64,000 nt of DNA, from assembly GCA_949987565.1 (NCBI GenBank), contig OX465105.1:21335221-21399220 (forward strand), in the 5' to 3' direction. The stretch is from Luidia sarsii. Its lineage: Eukaryota > Echinodermata > Asteroidea > Paxillosida > Luidiidae. The notes beneath the pieces are model-generated. The model had not been told where the DNA came from, made no database searches, and was given only the letters and a program-made list of their open reading frames with translations. How positions within the stretch are numbered: the stretch's first letter is position 1; every line of letters begins with the position of its first letter. Made by a program: the position numbers and the translations under genes. Positions 23,398 through 34,833 of this stretch are shown piece after piece.

Positions 23398-23455
23398 ATT
23401 TGTGGGATTTCAGTGCTCTGTGATTTTAATCACAGAGCACTGAAATCCCACAAAA
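23398..23455. repeat. Near-perfect palindrome, 28-bp arms
   Basis: TGTGGGATTTCAGTGCTCTG with its complement separated by only two bases. It is preceded at about 23365-23395 by a direct near-copy of the left arm. The GAAACGTAAGGCC hairpin fragment lies just upstream (about 23341). Confidence 0.85.
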
Positions 23456-23605
23456 AAGCAGTTTGCAACATTTGTTTTTATTACTTGGATGCATTTGTAT
23501 TGTCACTATCTTTGTTATGGACTACTGGCGATACAAAGTGTAACCTTTACTTAGAGAGACAAAAGAGTACCCTTTTCTCTATTTAATGCTATAACATTCT
23601 GGCTG

Positions 23606-23824
23606 ATGTCAACAGTTCGAAGGAGAGCTGAACAACTTCCCATAACACGAGGAGCGAGAGCCAAAGTGCTGGGAACCATGGCTTTGGAAGGACGCCCTCT
23701 GTCGAAAATATTCACGCAGAGATTAATGGAAAGTGAAAGACGAAAACCTAAAATTCATAAGCCATTCCCGTTGGCTAATGTTCTGACCGAGCCAGGCCCT
23801 TACACTGATGGGATCCGAGAATGA
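23606..23824 (+). CDS. Unrecognised 72-codon open frame
   Basis: Basic frame with RRRAEQLPITRGARAKVLG and PLSKIFTQRLMESERRKPKI. Coding-like composition compared with its surroundings, and a possible 3' splice site (GATGTCAACAG) just upstream at 23614. I do not recognise it. It could be an exon of an undetected gene, a retroelement scrap or chance. Confidence 0.2.
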   Translation: MSTVRRRAEQLPITRGARAKVLGTMALEGRPLSKIFTQRLMESERRKPKIHKPFPLANVLTEPGPYTDGIRE

Positions 23825-25746
23825 TTCCCTCACATGAATATCTTGGTTCCTAGTGAGAACAAACTCTTATTCCATCATTCAAAATAGTTGTGCATCAGTG
23901 AAAGCTTTGCCACATTTTGTTAGCAAAGAAAGCAACTGGTTCCCGGTGATTAACAGAACACATGCTGCAGCGAAAGTGTACCAATGATACATGTCGGAGA
24001 GTGGGCTCTATTTTTTTTTTTTATTTTTTTTTTTTTTGAGATTTTTTTTTTTTGGGGGGGGGGGGGGCACAGAAAGAACCCCTTCTCTCCAGCCCACTGG
24101 GCACCTACGTCAAAGCATGGAGGTCAAAGGCACTGATATACAGGAGGGGGGGGGGCACCCACTATGGTGTGCACACTGTTTACCCAATCATTCTTCTCTC
24201 CAGATCTTGTTTTGTTGTTTCTGCAGTTTGTCGTTCTCTCCTCTCGGAAAAAATGGCGTGGGTGTTGTGTCGTTGTTTTCTCACGTCGGCTCCGATCCAA
24301 CACAATGCGTGTGCGCACGGGACTCGAGCATGTTCGATGTGCGGTAGTGGTTTTATTTTCATTTCCAACACCCCCTCCCCGCCCGCCAACAAATGCGAGG
24401 ATTAAATTCATAAATCATTTTGTTGGTCCCGTTCTTGATACACACCCAAGTTGGTCGAAACGTCAACAGACCACACCAAGACTATTTTTATGTGAAAACC
24501 CCGACTCGAATTGCTCATCTATTTAAAAGCACAAACTTTCGAGGATTCACAAACTGAAATTTAAAATGAAAGTTCCGATATAACAACATCTCAAAAGTTA
24601 GACGTTATTCGATCCTAGCAGGACTTTCGCAAAGGTAAAGATTTTTGTTTGGAACAGTTTTTGTGTTAACTTCATCCGAAATAACAACGTGAGAATTCTG
24701 CAAATAAATTTCTCAAGGTAATCTATTGGCTTGAAGTATAGCTCTCAAGTTTTACTTCAGGGCCGAGTGTCGAACAAAAAAGGACAGGAAAATTTCACAA
24801 AAGTATAATCAGCAAGGGATTTGAATTCGTAAAGATTTTCAAGTTACATTGAATTGTTTGTCGATATTATAACCTGAAAGATAAGACTTATGAAATGAAA
24901 GAGTATTTACTATTTGTTTGAAAATAAAAAGAAGTTTAAAGGTTTATAATTCCAAAATGAATTTTCTCAAGGATTTTTAAAATAGAAAATATGAAAAATT
25001 AAGGTAAGCCAAACCCAACGCCCCAACCAAAAAACGTTTATCGGAGGATACTGAGTCTATATAATAAAAATGAGGAAAATTCCCTTTAAAAAATGGATAA
25101 CTTTATTCATGCTACATTTTAACCTTTACAAACCAATTCTTTTATCAGGAGCATCAATAAAAATAAAGAAGAAAATCTCAAAACAAACGATTTTGATAAC
25201 TGTCTAGCAAGACGAAATGCAATGGTTGTAGTCTACATTTCCGATAACGAATAATGAAAAATGGAATTGCACCTGTTATTTCATTGACGTATATACATTG
25301 CCTCTAAAACTTCTGATCAATTCCCTGTTTAGAGAGGGAAATATAATATCAATGATACACAATGCTTAATATCACGAGGTCATACAAAATCATACTTCAT
25401 AATGAAAAAAGTACATATTTCCAATAATATGGAAATGATATGGGATATCATTTCTTAGAAGAAAAGAAAACTGCAGAAACCATGTTTGAGTAAGTAAAAA
25501 CACATTTGGATAGTTTGGTTTTTTTATCAAACTTTACACTATTATTATATTCAAAATAAGACAACCCGATATATGCATGGCGTCATTTAGAATTACTGAA
25601 GACAAGCACTGGCATAAAACGTATTTGCAATGACAACTGCACGCGCGACTGATAGCACTTACAACGTATACCACACGCAAGAGTGCATACACTTTCATAG
25701 CAACTATTTCGTCAGACGCGAACCTAGTCCAACGAAGTAGTTCTTG
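23825..25746. other. Intergenic, no gene seen
   Basis: Holds a T-run/G-run junction (24009-24067), a minus-strand hairpin repeat copy (24598-24640) and a 1 kb AT-rich stretch (24640-25560) without structure I can name. Confidence 0.4.
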
Positions 25747-25895
25747 AAGTGATATACAAAAATGTTGCAAACTGCTTAATGACTAAAATTACCAAAATGC
25801 AAATCTCCAAATTCCTAGCAGGACCTTTCTCAAAGACCTTTCTTTCTGCCTTTGAGAAAGGTCCTGCTAGGATCGAAACGTCAGGCCCACAAAAT
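25747..25895. repeat. Two hairpin repeats in inverted arrangement
   Basis: Tail GTTGCAAACTGCTTAATGAC and a truncated hairpin (CCTAGCAGGACCTTTCTC, minus) are followed immediately by a full plus-strand hairpin at 25850-25890 ending GAAACGTCAGGCCCAC. The two halves form a larger inverted repeat around 25813-25885. Confidence 0.7.
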
Positions 25896-27284
25896 GTTGA
25901 GAAGTAGTTCTTGCACTCTTTTCATCTGGTTAGTCTTCAATCGCTATCATCAAGATGCTATGATTCATCAGCTAGACTAACACTAATATCTTTACCCAAC
26001 TTTGGTACGGCTGACGCAATACGTGGTTCGTTTAGTTCGATTTAAACAATGTTACCCCCAAGTGATCATGGTTTCGTCCAGGGCAAGGTAGTGGAAATGG
26101 TGTCGGAGTGACACAGGGCTGAGTGGGGTAGACCCGTAGAGCTAAGCGAACGCTTCTCTTGCAACAACCCTTGCACTAATTGTAGTGGTTCAATCGTTAC
26201 GCTGTCAATTGGGGGAAGATAGAGTCCTACGATGCCCTCGATATAAACGCATCCTTGTGCACTGACGTCATCATGACGCCATCTTACAGACAAGACGATA
26301 ATGCCGCAATGGCAATGTTTTTTCCAACCATTTTAGGCATAGATGGAGGCATGGAAACGGGCAGCCATTGGCTTCAGTTTTGAGGATCGAACCTCTTTTC
26401 GAAAATGACTCGCAAGCTTCAACTTCAACAAATAACTCCCAATCTGTGTTTTCCGATTTGTGGATAGCAGTGACGAAGCTGGAGCCAGAGCCTATAAAGG
26501 CTAGGGCAGCTTTTGAAGAAAGGCCAATGGGAAACGCGCCTGCAAGTTACTAAGTTGCGCACGCATTGCGCAAAAGGGTTGGCCCGTGAACTCGAGATGG
26601 CGCCCTACAGAAATGACGTCACGTGCAAGAGGTCCATCGAAGCGCGCGCCGACGCCAGTGACTTAGGTCTCGACATTCCATAACACACACCAACTGCAGC
26701 GTCGAAACAAAAAGCTTAAAATTCAAAATAAAGATAATGATGTATCTAGATATTCCTTACAGAAAACCTTTGATTAATGTATGCACATTAGCCCTATCTT
26801 GATCTAGCCAATTGCCACTCTAAATAAATATATCAATAATTTGCAGATTTTTGACATAACTCTACTATTACGTGCCTTAAATTACTTATTAACAGTGCGT
26901 ATAATATTGATCGTAAACACTTTCTATAGTACATTATTTAAAATGTGGCGCTTACCTTGGACAAAGCCAAAAAAAATTGTGTATGCGCCAAAAGCGAGGG
27001 AATTTAAAAGAAAGTAAACGAGATTACATTATTAATAGCCTAGATTCCACAAATTTACTTTCGAGAATTTTCCCCCTATACTTTCTACATCTCCCCCACC
27101 TCGCAATCATGCGATATAATTAGTTAGAGAGGTATGGACAATATGAATGCGCCAATGGTTCGTGTAACCTTTTGATAAATACCTGCACCCAGTAAAGGGG
27201 AAGAGAAATCAAGGGTAATAAACCCCAAATGTTCACATTGTTTTTGAGTTTTGGAATTATGACATGAATTTTTTCATTAACTTT
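25896..27284. other. Intergenic, no gene seen
   Basis: A short open frame at 26368-26553 has no recognisable motif. The rest is AT-rich without repeats I can name. Confidence 0.35.
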
Positions 27285-27440
27285 GAGTACTTTAACTTTT
27301 GAGTACTTTAACTTTTGAGTACTTTAACTTTTGAGTACTTTAACTTTTGAGTACTTTAACTTTTGAGTACTTTAACTTTTGAGTACTTTAACTTTTGAGT
27401 ACTTTAACTTTTGAGTACTTTAACTTTTGAGTACTTTAAT
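27285..27440. repeat. 16-bp tandem repeat, 10 copies
   Basis: Ten copies of GAGTACTTTAACTTTT spaced exactly 16 bp (27285, 27301 ... 27429), virtually without substitutions until the last. Each unit carries the palindrome AGTACT. Confidence 0.95.
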
Positions 27441-28108
27441 CTTAGAGCTGTTTATCTGGTCCAAAAGTCCTTAATTTACGATACAGTATTTGTTTAATTT
27501 GTCTTTTGTTTGTGTATATTCATATTCGTAGAATTATCATGCTTAACTATTGCTCTCAAAATGCTTATTCTACAATTTATCAAAATAATGTTGTCTGTTT
27601 TACTTCTCGCTTCACCCGGAGTCCTTTTACGTACCGGGAGGGCACGATGCGAAGGCATTTGGCCCCCCAAAACAGCGTCGGAACAAATACTCTCTTTTGG
27701 GGGATCAACACTTGGTCTGGTTCTATCAGAAAATGTTCAAGATTTGTGGTTGATTTGCGACCAATCCTGGTGGGTTTTTGTTGATCACTAATGGTACCGG
27801 CTGATATTCTGACCCAAGTCGGTGCAAGTGTCGGCAGGACATTACCAGATTATTTCACTGGTTGTCATGTCAGGTGCTCAAATTAATTAATCTGCTGTAC
27901 AATATTGCCACTCGTACGCATCGAAAGGCAAGCCACAGTAATGGAGGGGCAACCCTTGTTGCACGAGCAGAAACTTAAAAACCAAACACCAATGGTAAGC
28001 AGTTGGGTTCCCGTCTGTTTCTGCAGAGATCGGTTGGGCTGATTGAAAGTCGAGCGGAAGAAGTCAGGGAGCCAGCGGCCACGGGGTGATGATGGGGTTC
28101 CGTCGATC

Positions 28109-28196
28109 CTAGGCGTCGCTGGTGTCCGCGGCCAAGTCCATCTTGTCGCTGTGGAAGATGTCTTGGGGGTCCACCGCGGTCCGACACGAGATGCGT
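28109..28196 (-). CDS. PTB gene 3, last coding exon
   Basis: 88 nt: one base completes the split Arg codon, then 28 codons and TAG at 28109-28111. Preceded by TCTCTCTTCCTCC-type pyrimidines. The reading frame DPQDIFHSDKMDLAADTSDA is open only in the phase required by the upstream donor. Confidence 0.7.
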
Positions 28197-31100
28197 CTGA
28201 TCGCACCGAAACAACGGAGGAAGAGAGACGAGAATCTATTAATCATTGTCAATGTGAATTAAAAAACTGAAAGCTCTTCATTCTTCGGTTTTCTTGGGTT
28301 CAGGCGAACTATACACGTTGACTGAATATTGTATGGAGAGATGAAACACAGTTACACAAGATCAAACAAGGCTGCCGATCCCGACGGCTCTATGGTTCCT
28401 AGGGTTACTCTAACCTTGTGTCTTCGGTATACGAGACACCGGACAGAGATTCAGACTAGACGCTCGCAAACCGCGGCACAACGGCACTACCACGCCAGAT
28501 CCAAGCCGTACACGGCACGCAGGCCGCTGCCATCCCATACACAGCAGTCTGTGTGCGTACACTTTGTACGAGCGTGTACGCAGCCGTCCTGGCAGCCGTA
28601 GGCCAGCACTCAACATGTACGCATGCCAGCAATACGTGTACGTGCGGGCGGGGAATGGCGTGCGCATTGCGGAGAATGGGGCTGCATTTCACTCGCAATG
28701 GTATTGCGCAAAGCATCGTACAGTATATTTGAAGGCCGTATTTAGATTTCGTCAAGTTTTTGGTTAAACGTCTTCCCTGGCCCCCGCGGCCTTCAGGCCG
28801 TCCGATTGCGTGCATGTCAGTGGCAGGCCGCGAGCCAACCGTTGAACATACGCACTCTAACTTGCCCAAAGCGAGAGACAAAAAAAAGGACCCGAAACTT
28901 CATCCCCCCCCCCAAAAAAAAAAAAAGAAGAAGAAAATTACGAACCTACCATCTGGCCCTTAAATGCACTTTCACATTCCCAGCATAAAGGATCATAGTT
29001 GGTTGGTTCGCAAAATACTACAATTCAACCGTTGGTTTTTTGGGTAGGGCCTATTGTAAAGGATTTGGTTTGTTTTGTCAACATCCACCATGTCATGTGG
29101 GCTTCCTGCAACAAGACAGGGCAACCTTCACTTTATGCAAAACAGAAATCATCAATGGTACCACTGTTTACATGGTACGATTTTGTCAAACCCAAAAACC
29201 TTTAGCCCAAGCGAATTCCCCTTTTCAAATTCCCCTATTCAACGCGTCCTTCACGTCCTTCGACGCCGACACAAAGTTTACCCTATCTATTTTTCAATCA
29301 GTTTTCGAGCAGTGGAGAAATGTTGATTGAATCATGATGAATCTTGACTATTGTGCGATTCACTCCCTGAGAGAGAAAGCGCTGCCTTGGTCTAAATTAA
29401 CATCTGCAGCTTTCAATGCAAACCGCAATAAATGCCTGCAAATGGATATCGGTCTTCGTGACGGTGCAGAGGTTAGTTCAAATTCTATGCAGGTAGAGCT
29501 TCGACCGTAACTGTTAACAGTCGTCGAATAATAATTATAACAGGTACGGTGGGACTGAATAGGCGGTGGTAGAATTGTGGGTGTGATTCGAAGTTCAATT
29601 CAAAGGAATAAGACTCCACTTCAAACAGTCGTAGATTCTGATTAGATTCTGATAAGGCAGCATTATGGTCGAGACATTTCAAGCATGTAGGAAGGAAAGC
29701 TCTTCCATGCTTCAAAGATGTTTAGGCCGAAAGCACAGAAATGTGTGTAGAGCTTGCTCCCGACCGTTTCGTTTGGGGTCTTTGTTCCAGCCTGTTGTGG
29801 ATTTTCATAGAGAAAAGAAGAAGAAGAAGAAGCTGAAAAGCCAGAGGCAGACACTAGCCTATATGACAAGCTGCCTTCGTTCGACTCTAGTGAAAAACAT
29901 GTGCTGGAGGACTTCCGGACGATGGCAAGCGTGAAGTCGTGGCGGAAGAATTACGCCCAGAGCCCGCAGTACAGTACGCCTATGGCCAATAGTCCCCGCA
30001 GTAAGGCACGGACGGGCCACGGCGGGAAAATATCCACGAGCAATGTGGGCAGCCCCAATGCTGTCACAAGAAGTGGACATTATGTTGTGTGGGTGTCTTT
30101 AAACTCGTAACTCATTCGAAATGGTTCGAAATGGTTCGTCTGAATGCATTTCATTGGTTGTTATTGTGCTTTATATGAGTGGAATCAATTTGTTTATGTT
30201 TCACACATTTAGCTGCCGTGCACGAGGCAGCCCTTTTCGTATTTGAGTAGGTACTTTTTCAGACGACTGCTTGTCATTCGGAGCGAAGTAATATTGTCAA
30301 ATACGTCAAATAGATGCACGTTGAGGTAATCTCCTGGTTATTTAGGCCCTTTTTTATGGAGAGAAGCCAGCATTTTTACCGAGCTAAAGAGATGGCTATC
30401 GGAGCGTTTGTCATTATGCTATTAAATGCTGACCGCGTGCTTTGTTGATATTATATTCGAATTGCGCCACTGCAAATCTCTTGAGTGTATTAGAGGAACC
30501 AGACAACATGGTTGCATTCAGGAAGCTGTCCTTTTAACGACAAGCAAATTGGCAATTGGGCCTTCACTCAATCGGAACGCGGGGTGAATTCAAGAATAAG
30601 AAGCGAATTATAAAAAAACAAAACATGGTACCGGTACTTAAACATTAACATTACCCCTGGGTCTGATTCACAAGAGGGGACATACTTTGTGACACATTTC
30701 GCTTAGAATTTAGGACAGGAATGTTTGTTTTGTTAAGATCAGTCTTACCCTTTAAGCTGCTCATGTACCAACATTCTGCTAAGCCTGAAAGGCCTCCCTT
30801 GGTCTAAGAGGATTGCTAAGCATGTTATCACGCGATGAACCACTGGAAGTCGATTATGAACAATAGGCTTATGAGAGACACCGCTATTTTCGTAAGCCAG
30901 GCATTTAGAGCTTAGAAGATTTGGTGCATTAGGCCTACTAGTACTAGTTCTGTAGAACTGGTCCCAGTATGTGTACAATGTAAGATGGGCGTTGCCAGAT
31001 TGTATTATTACCCCACACAAAGTTCGTTTAACGAGGAACAACGGCATCTTGGGAACACATCATCCACTTCCATTCTAACTACCTAGCCTACATGTTACGG

Positions 31101-32985
31101 TTGTTATCCCAGGATTCCTGTCAGAAGAGACTGTGAGAATGTAAGTGAATATGTATGGCATGCAAGTGAATTATTTTCAGTGTCTATGCGTATGAGTGTA
31201 AATAGCAGTTTCCCAAGGTGTGACAGCAAACATCAAGATTCTATACAAAGGGATACAATAGACACATTTCCACACAGTGGAACTCGGCAAGTTCAATGTT
31301 ACGTTTATATAGTATTCAGACCACACTTTACAAATTAATGCATGGTAATGCTTCACACGCTTCGACCGATTTTTTTTTTAAACCTCAACTGGTGACATTA
31401 TTGGTAGTTAAAGCCCTACTGTGGGATTGTGTTGGTCAACGACAGACTTCCTGTGTTTCTAATAACGGGGATCGGTTGGGCAAATGATACTTCGTTGCTT
31501 GACAGCTTTACGATGTATCAAGTGGCAGACTATTTTGCAAGATCATATTCCTGACTTAGTAGATGGGTAGGACTGTGTTACTAAAATATCTCTGTGGATG
31601 TTAGTAAGGTACGAAGCCACGAAGGGACTGGCTTACCTGGCTATCGTGGGGTGCTCCGTGATCATCAGCTTCTTCAGCATGTCGGCGTCCATCTCCATGA
31701 AGCCCTGCATGTTCCCGATGCGCCGCTCCAGCTGCGCGCAGTCCTCCTTGCCCTCGCCCTCGCCCTCGTTCGACGAGACGCTGTCCTCCCGGTCCCGCGA
31801 CCGCCCGTTCTTGAGCCCGCCGTCGCCCGAGCCCAGGCGCGGCCGGGAGACGATGCGGGCCCGGTGCACCATGGTGCCCGTGGTGGCCCCGGGAGGCTCC
31901 ACGAAGACCTCGGTCGGGTCGTCCTCGGAGATAGACGCTCCGCGGCCGCCGCCGTCCAAGACCCGGCCCACTGCCCTGGACGGCCCGTTCTGGACCTCCC
32001 CGTCGGCCGACGACGACGAGGCGGACGCCTTCACCTTCACCTTGCCCTTGCCCTTGATCTTCACCTCCGTGACCTCCTTGGAGGGGTCTACCGCCGACGA
32101 GGCAGGCGGTCCCCCCTTGCGCACGGGGGCGACGGCGGCCGGTTGGGGCTGCGAGGAGGAGGAAGCGGAGGAGGAGGTGGTGGTGGTGGAGGTGGACGGG
32201 CCGGCGGCCTGGCCGGCTATGGCCTTGCGTCGCCGGTCGCGGAGAATCCGCTTGCGCTTGAGGTCCTCGTAGGCCTCGATGTAGGCCTGGAGCTGCCAGT
32301 AGGTCAGCTTCTGCGTGATATCGGGCTTGGCGCAGAGGAAGGCGTGGAGGATGAGCATCTGGTCGTCGTCCGGGCCGGGGTCGGCGTTCATGCGCACGAT
32401 GCAGGCGAAGATGTTGGGGTGGTCGTTGGAGCCCACGCCGTACGTGATGTGGTGCAGCGGCACGCTCAGGGCGAAGCCGTCGCGGCGGGCCTTCAGGAAC
32501 GGTCCGCCCACCTCCCAGCAGCGGAGCCCCTCCGGGTCGAAGTGGACCATGATGCGGGCCAGCTTCTGGTGCTCGCGGAGCTTGATGAGCTGGCCCACGG
32601 GGCCCTCCACGGCGTCGCGCCCGTACTCCAGGCTGGTGGGCATCCGGCCCAGGTAGTGCACCAGGAAGGTGGGGTACTCCTTGGCCGGGCCCGACGACGG
32701 CGCCGTCAGGCCCGACATGTCCTTGTGCTTCTTGCGCTCCCGCTCCCGCTCCTTCTCCCGGGGCTTCTGCTGCTGCTGGTCAGGGAGGTCGTCGTCGCTG
32801 CCACCCTCGGCAGCCTGGCCGGACATCACGGGGGCCGGGGACCACTCCCCGCGGGTCTTGAACCCGGACACATGCACGCTGTTCCGTTTCTGCCTCTTCT
32901 CCTCCATCTTCTGCACCCGGATCGAGTCTTCCGGCAGCTCCACCGTCGACTTGCTGCGGCTCTTCATCTTCTTCAGGAACGACAT
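28109..32985 (-). CDS. FAM43-like PTB/PID-domain protein 3, two coding exons
   Basis: Exons 31637-32985 and 28109-28196 join to 478 residues. Start is the ATG at 32985 (MSFLKKMKSRSKS, context AACATG); the frame stays open upstream, but a 3' splice-like CCTCTGCCAG lies 18 nt before it. The donor GCCAG|GTAAGC at 31636 leaves phase 2. The acceptor after a pyrimidine tract (CGATCAG|ACGC) at 28197/28196 restores the frame, and the last exon encodes a short acidic tail ending KMDLAADTSDA. A Glu/Arg/Lys-rich charged stretch (about 75-88) precedes the PTB/PID domain at 104-245: FLVHYLGRMP, PLHHITYGVGS, NIFACIVRM, LILHAFLCAK, then helix TYWQLQAYIEAYEDLKRKR. Ser/Thr-rich and Lys-rich linkers follow, with a final helix MQGFMEMDADMLKKLM. 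If unspliced, the protein would stop one codon past the donor. Confidence 0.85.
28905..28929. repeat. C-run joined to A-run
   Basis: About ten C followed by about thirteen A. Same motif as 33730, 41821 and, on the other strand, 13180 and 24009. Confidence 0.8.
29811..30110 (+). CDS. Candidate exon, unrecognised protein (antisense in intron of PTB gene 3)
   Basis: 100-codon plus-strand frame from a possible 3' splice site (GTGGATTTTCATAG at 29810) to TAA. It begins with a Glu run, then KPEADTSLYDKLPSFDSSEK, HVLEDFRTMASVKSWRKNYA and a Ser/Pro/Gly-rich tail. Composition looks protein-like and the local GC content is raised. No family recognised and no clear donor. An internal ATG at 29922 (MASVKSW) could start a 62-residue peptide. 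May be a single exon of an intronic gene or a decayed one. Confidence 0.3.
   Translation, partial: RKEEEEEAEKPEADTSLYDKLPSFDSSEKHVLEDFRTMASVKSWRKNYAQSPQYSTPMANSPRSKARTGHGGKISTSNVGSPNAVTRSGHYVVWVSLNS
30111..31636. other. 5' part of the PTB gene 3 intron, no exon seen
   Basis: The intron spans 28197-31636 (3440 bp). No further exon, named repeat or RNA gene was recognised in this part. Confidence 0.5.
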
Positions 32986-33111
32986 GTTGGTGGTAATGAC
33001 TGGCAGAGGTCTTGAGGGTAGGGTAGGGGTGGGGTAGGGGGTGTTGGAGTGTTGGGGGGGGGTCTCAGGAGAGTTCTCTTGGTCGAGAGACACCAGCCCT
33101 CTTGCCCTCAC

Positions 33112-34592
33112 GTGTGACAGATCATGGCCTTACCAAAAAAAAACCACACACGTCACAGAATCTCATGCAGAAGTGAAACTCGGATCCCCGCTAAATACCT
33201 TACTGAACGCGTTGCGTCATTCCAATGGCGGTCAGCGTGGGCGACGATGGAATTTCTTGCTGAGCCCTCAATTCTCTCCCCTCATCAGACTGTCCGCCGG
33301 TCCGATCCCCGTCACCTCCAGCGGACACAACCACGGCACGGTGCCCCGTCCCGTTCCAACAGAATCAGTCCAGGTGGATCGGAGCAGTATCTCTGCCCCA
33401 CCAAACGAATGGCGACAGACCGTCTGACTTCGTCTCTCTCACCGCACGACTGTACGGGGGTATATAGAGGTGCTGTTTTTGTTGAGGGGCACCCCTTTTT
33501 TTCGTCTCGTCTATCCGGCTCAGTTCGGTTCCCATGCACGGCAAATGCAGACAGCGGTCACAGCCACAATCCACGACACGACCACAATGGGCACACAGAG
33601 CTAGACTAAGAACGCTGCCAGACGCGACGAAGCCACCATATACCAACGCACTACATGTACCCCCCCCCCTCTCCTCCTTTTCGGTTCAATCAACCTTGTA
33701 CGCATGCACAAACCACTCAACCTGTACGCCCCCCCCCCCCAAAAAAAAGGGAGAACAAAATCGAACCTCCCTCTTTATTTGTCCCGCGAATAGTTCAGTT
33801 ACCCAGGTCTCAGCACAAACTTTATTTGGGGGGTAGGCCTATAATTATTAGCTATTTCTGCCCTTGGTTTGAAACCGCAGGAATCGCCGAAAGAAAAAAA
33901 ATAAGCAATTCACCAGTAACTTTATATGTCTTTGGTTTCCCTTTTCAAACATTCGTTACGCTTCGTAAATTTCCCCTGACAAAGAAATTACATGGAAAAA
34001 CAGAGAAAAAAAATAGTGAGGGGTCAAAAGGATCTCATAATTCATATTTCTTTCGTCTTGTCTCGTCCCATGGCGATCCGACAATATGATATTATCTCAT
34101 GGCGATCTAGTGGGCTTCTTAGGGACATAAATCGATGCATGTTGTAGTCGAACGCGAAGCGGTAATGCAGTACGGAGCGGCTATGGGAGAAAAAGATATG
34201 GAGAGAGGGAGGGGAGGGGGGGGGGTTCTGGAGTTATTGAAAGAAAATGGATAGGGGTGCACTACTATACTAACACACGGGCACAAAAGAAAACGAAAGC
34301 CCTGTGGGAGCCGAGTCGGGAGTGACGGTCCGTTGAATTGAAAGAGCTCGTCGAATTCATATGCAAAAGAGTTTAAGTATTGCACGCAGCATGCACGCAC
34401 CGATGCATGCTCACATATTCACGTGCGCAGCGTTCGGTCTCTCGAACGGACCGAGTCTGAGACCGCGAACAGGTCAGAGGGGAGTCTTTTTCTATCTAGT
34501 GTGTACAGTATTCATTGCATAGTAAGCGGTGATGGAAGCTGCGGTTCCAGACTGCCAACAGCGCGCGATCTCTTTTCGGGCGAGAGCAGTAT
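33112..34592. other. Upstream region of PTB gene 3
   Basis: Sequence 5' of PTB gene 3, GC-moderate to 33650. A C-run/A-run junction lies at 33730-33748. A mixed G-run is near 34201-34223. Promoter or first exon not identified. Confidence 0.35.
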
Positions 34593-34833
34593 AGGGCCGT
34601 TTTCGAAATGAAGGCTTAGGCTCGGGCTTAGGCTTCGGTCATATTCATCTTACTCGTTTTATCACAGGCATCTGAAAACAAGCGTTTGGCCCCAGTTTCT
34701 TTGGGAATACCCTGTACCTTTCAAGCCACTAGACATTCGAATTCGAAAACAAACCTCGACCAGGATTTCCAGGTTTTGTCAGACGGAGAAGAAGCCTGAG
34801 CCCGAGCCCAAGCCTTCATTTCGAAAACGGCCT
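34593..34833. mobile_element. MITE family D, AGGCCGTTTTCGAAATGAAG termini
   Basis: 241 bp with about 45-bp inverted ends: GGGCCGTTTTCGAAATGAAG at the left and CTTCATTTCGAAAACGGCC at the right, extended by GGCTT(A/G)GGCTCGGGCT units. No ORF. Confidence 0.85.

Noticed and set aside
27285..27440. CRISPR-like array
   Set aside because: Units are contiguous 16-mers with no spacers, in a eukaryotic genome.
31594..33015. 473-codon plus-strand frame over PTB gene 3
   Set aside because: Antisense shadow; Leu/Val/Arg-rich without a domain, while the minus strand encodes the PTB fold.
32986..33111. 42-residue N-terminal extension of PTB gene 3
   Set aside because: Low-complexity Pro/Thr-rich segment with a splice-acceptor-like site just before the ATG at 32985. 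MSFLKKMKSRSKS looks like the true start.
33312..33646. Overlapping short frames upstream of PTB gene 3 as a separate gene
   Set aside because: Frames on both strands with Cys/Arg/Pro-rich sequence and no recognisable motif.
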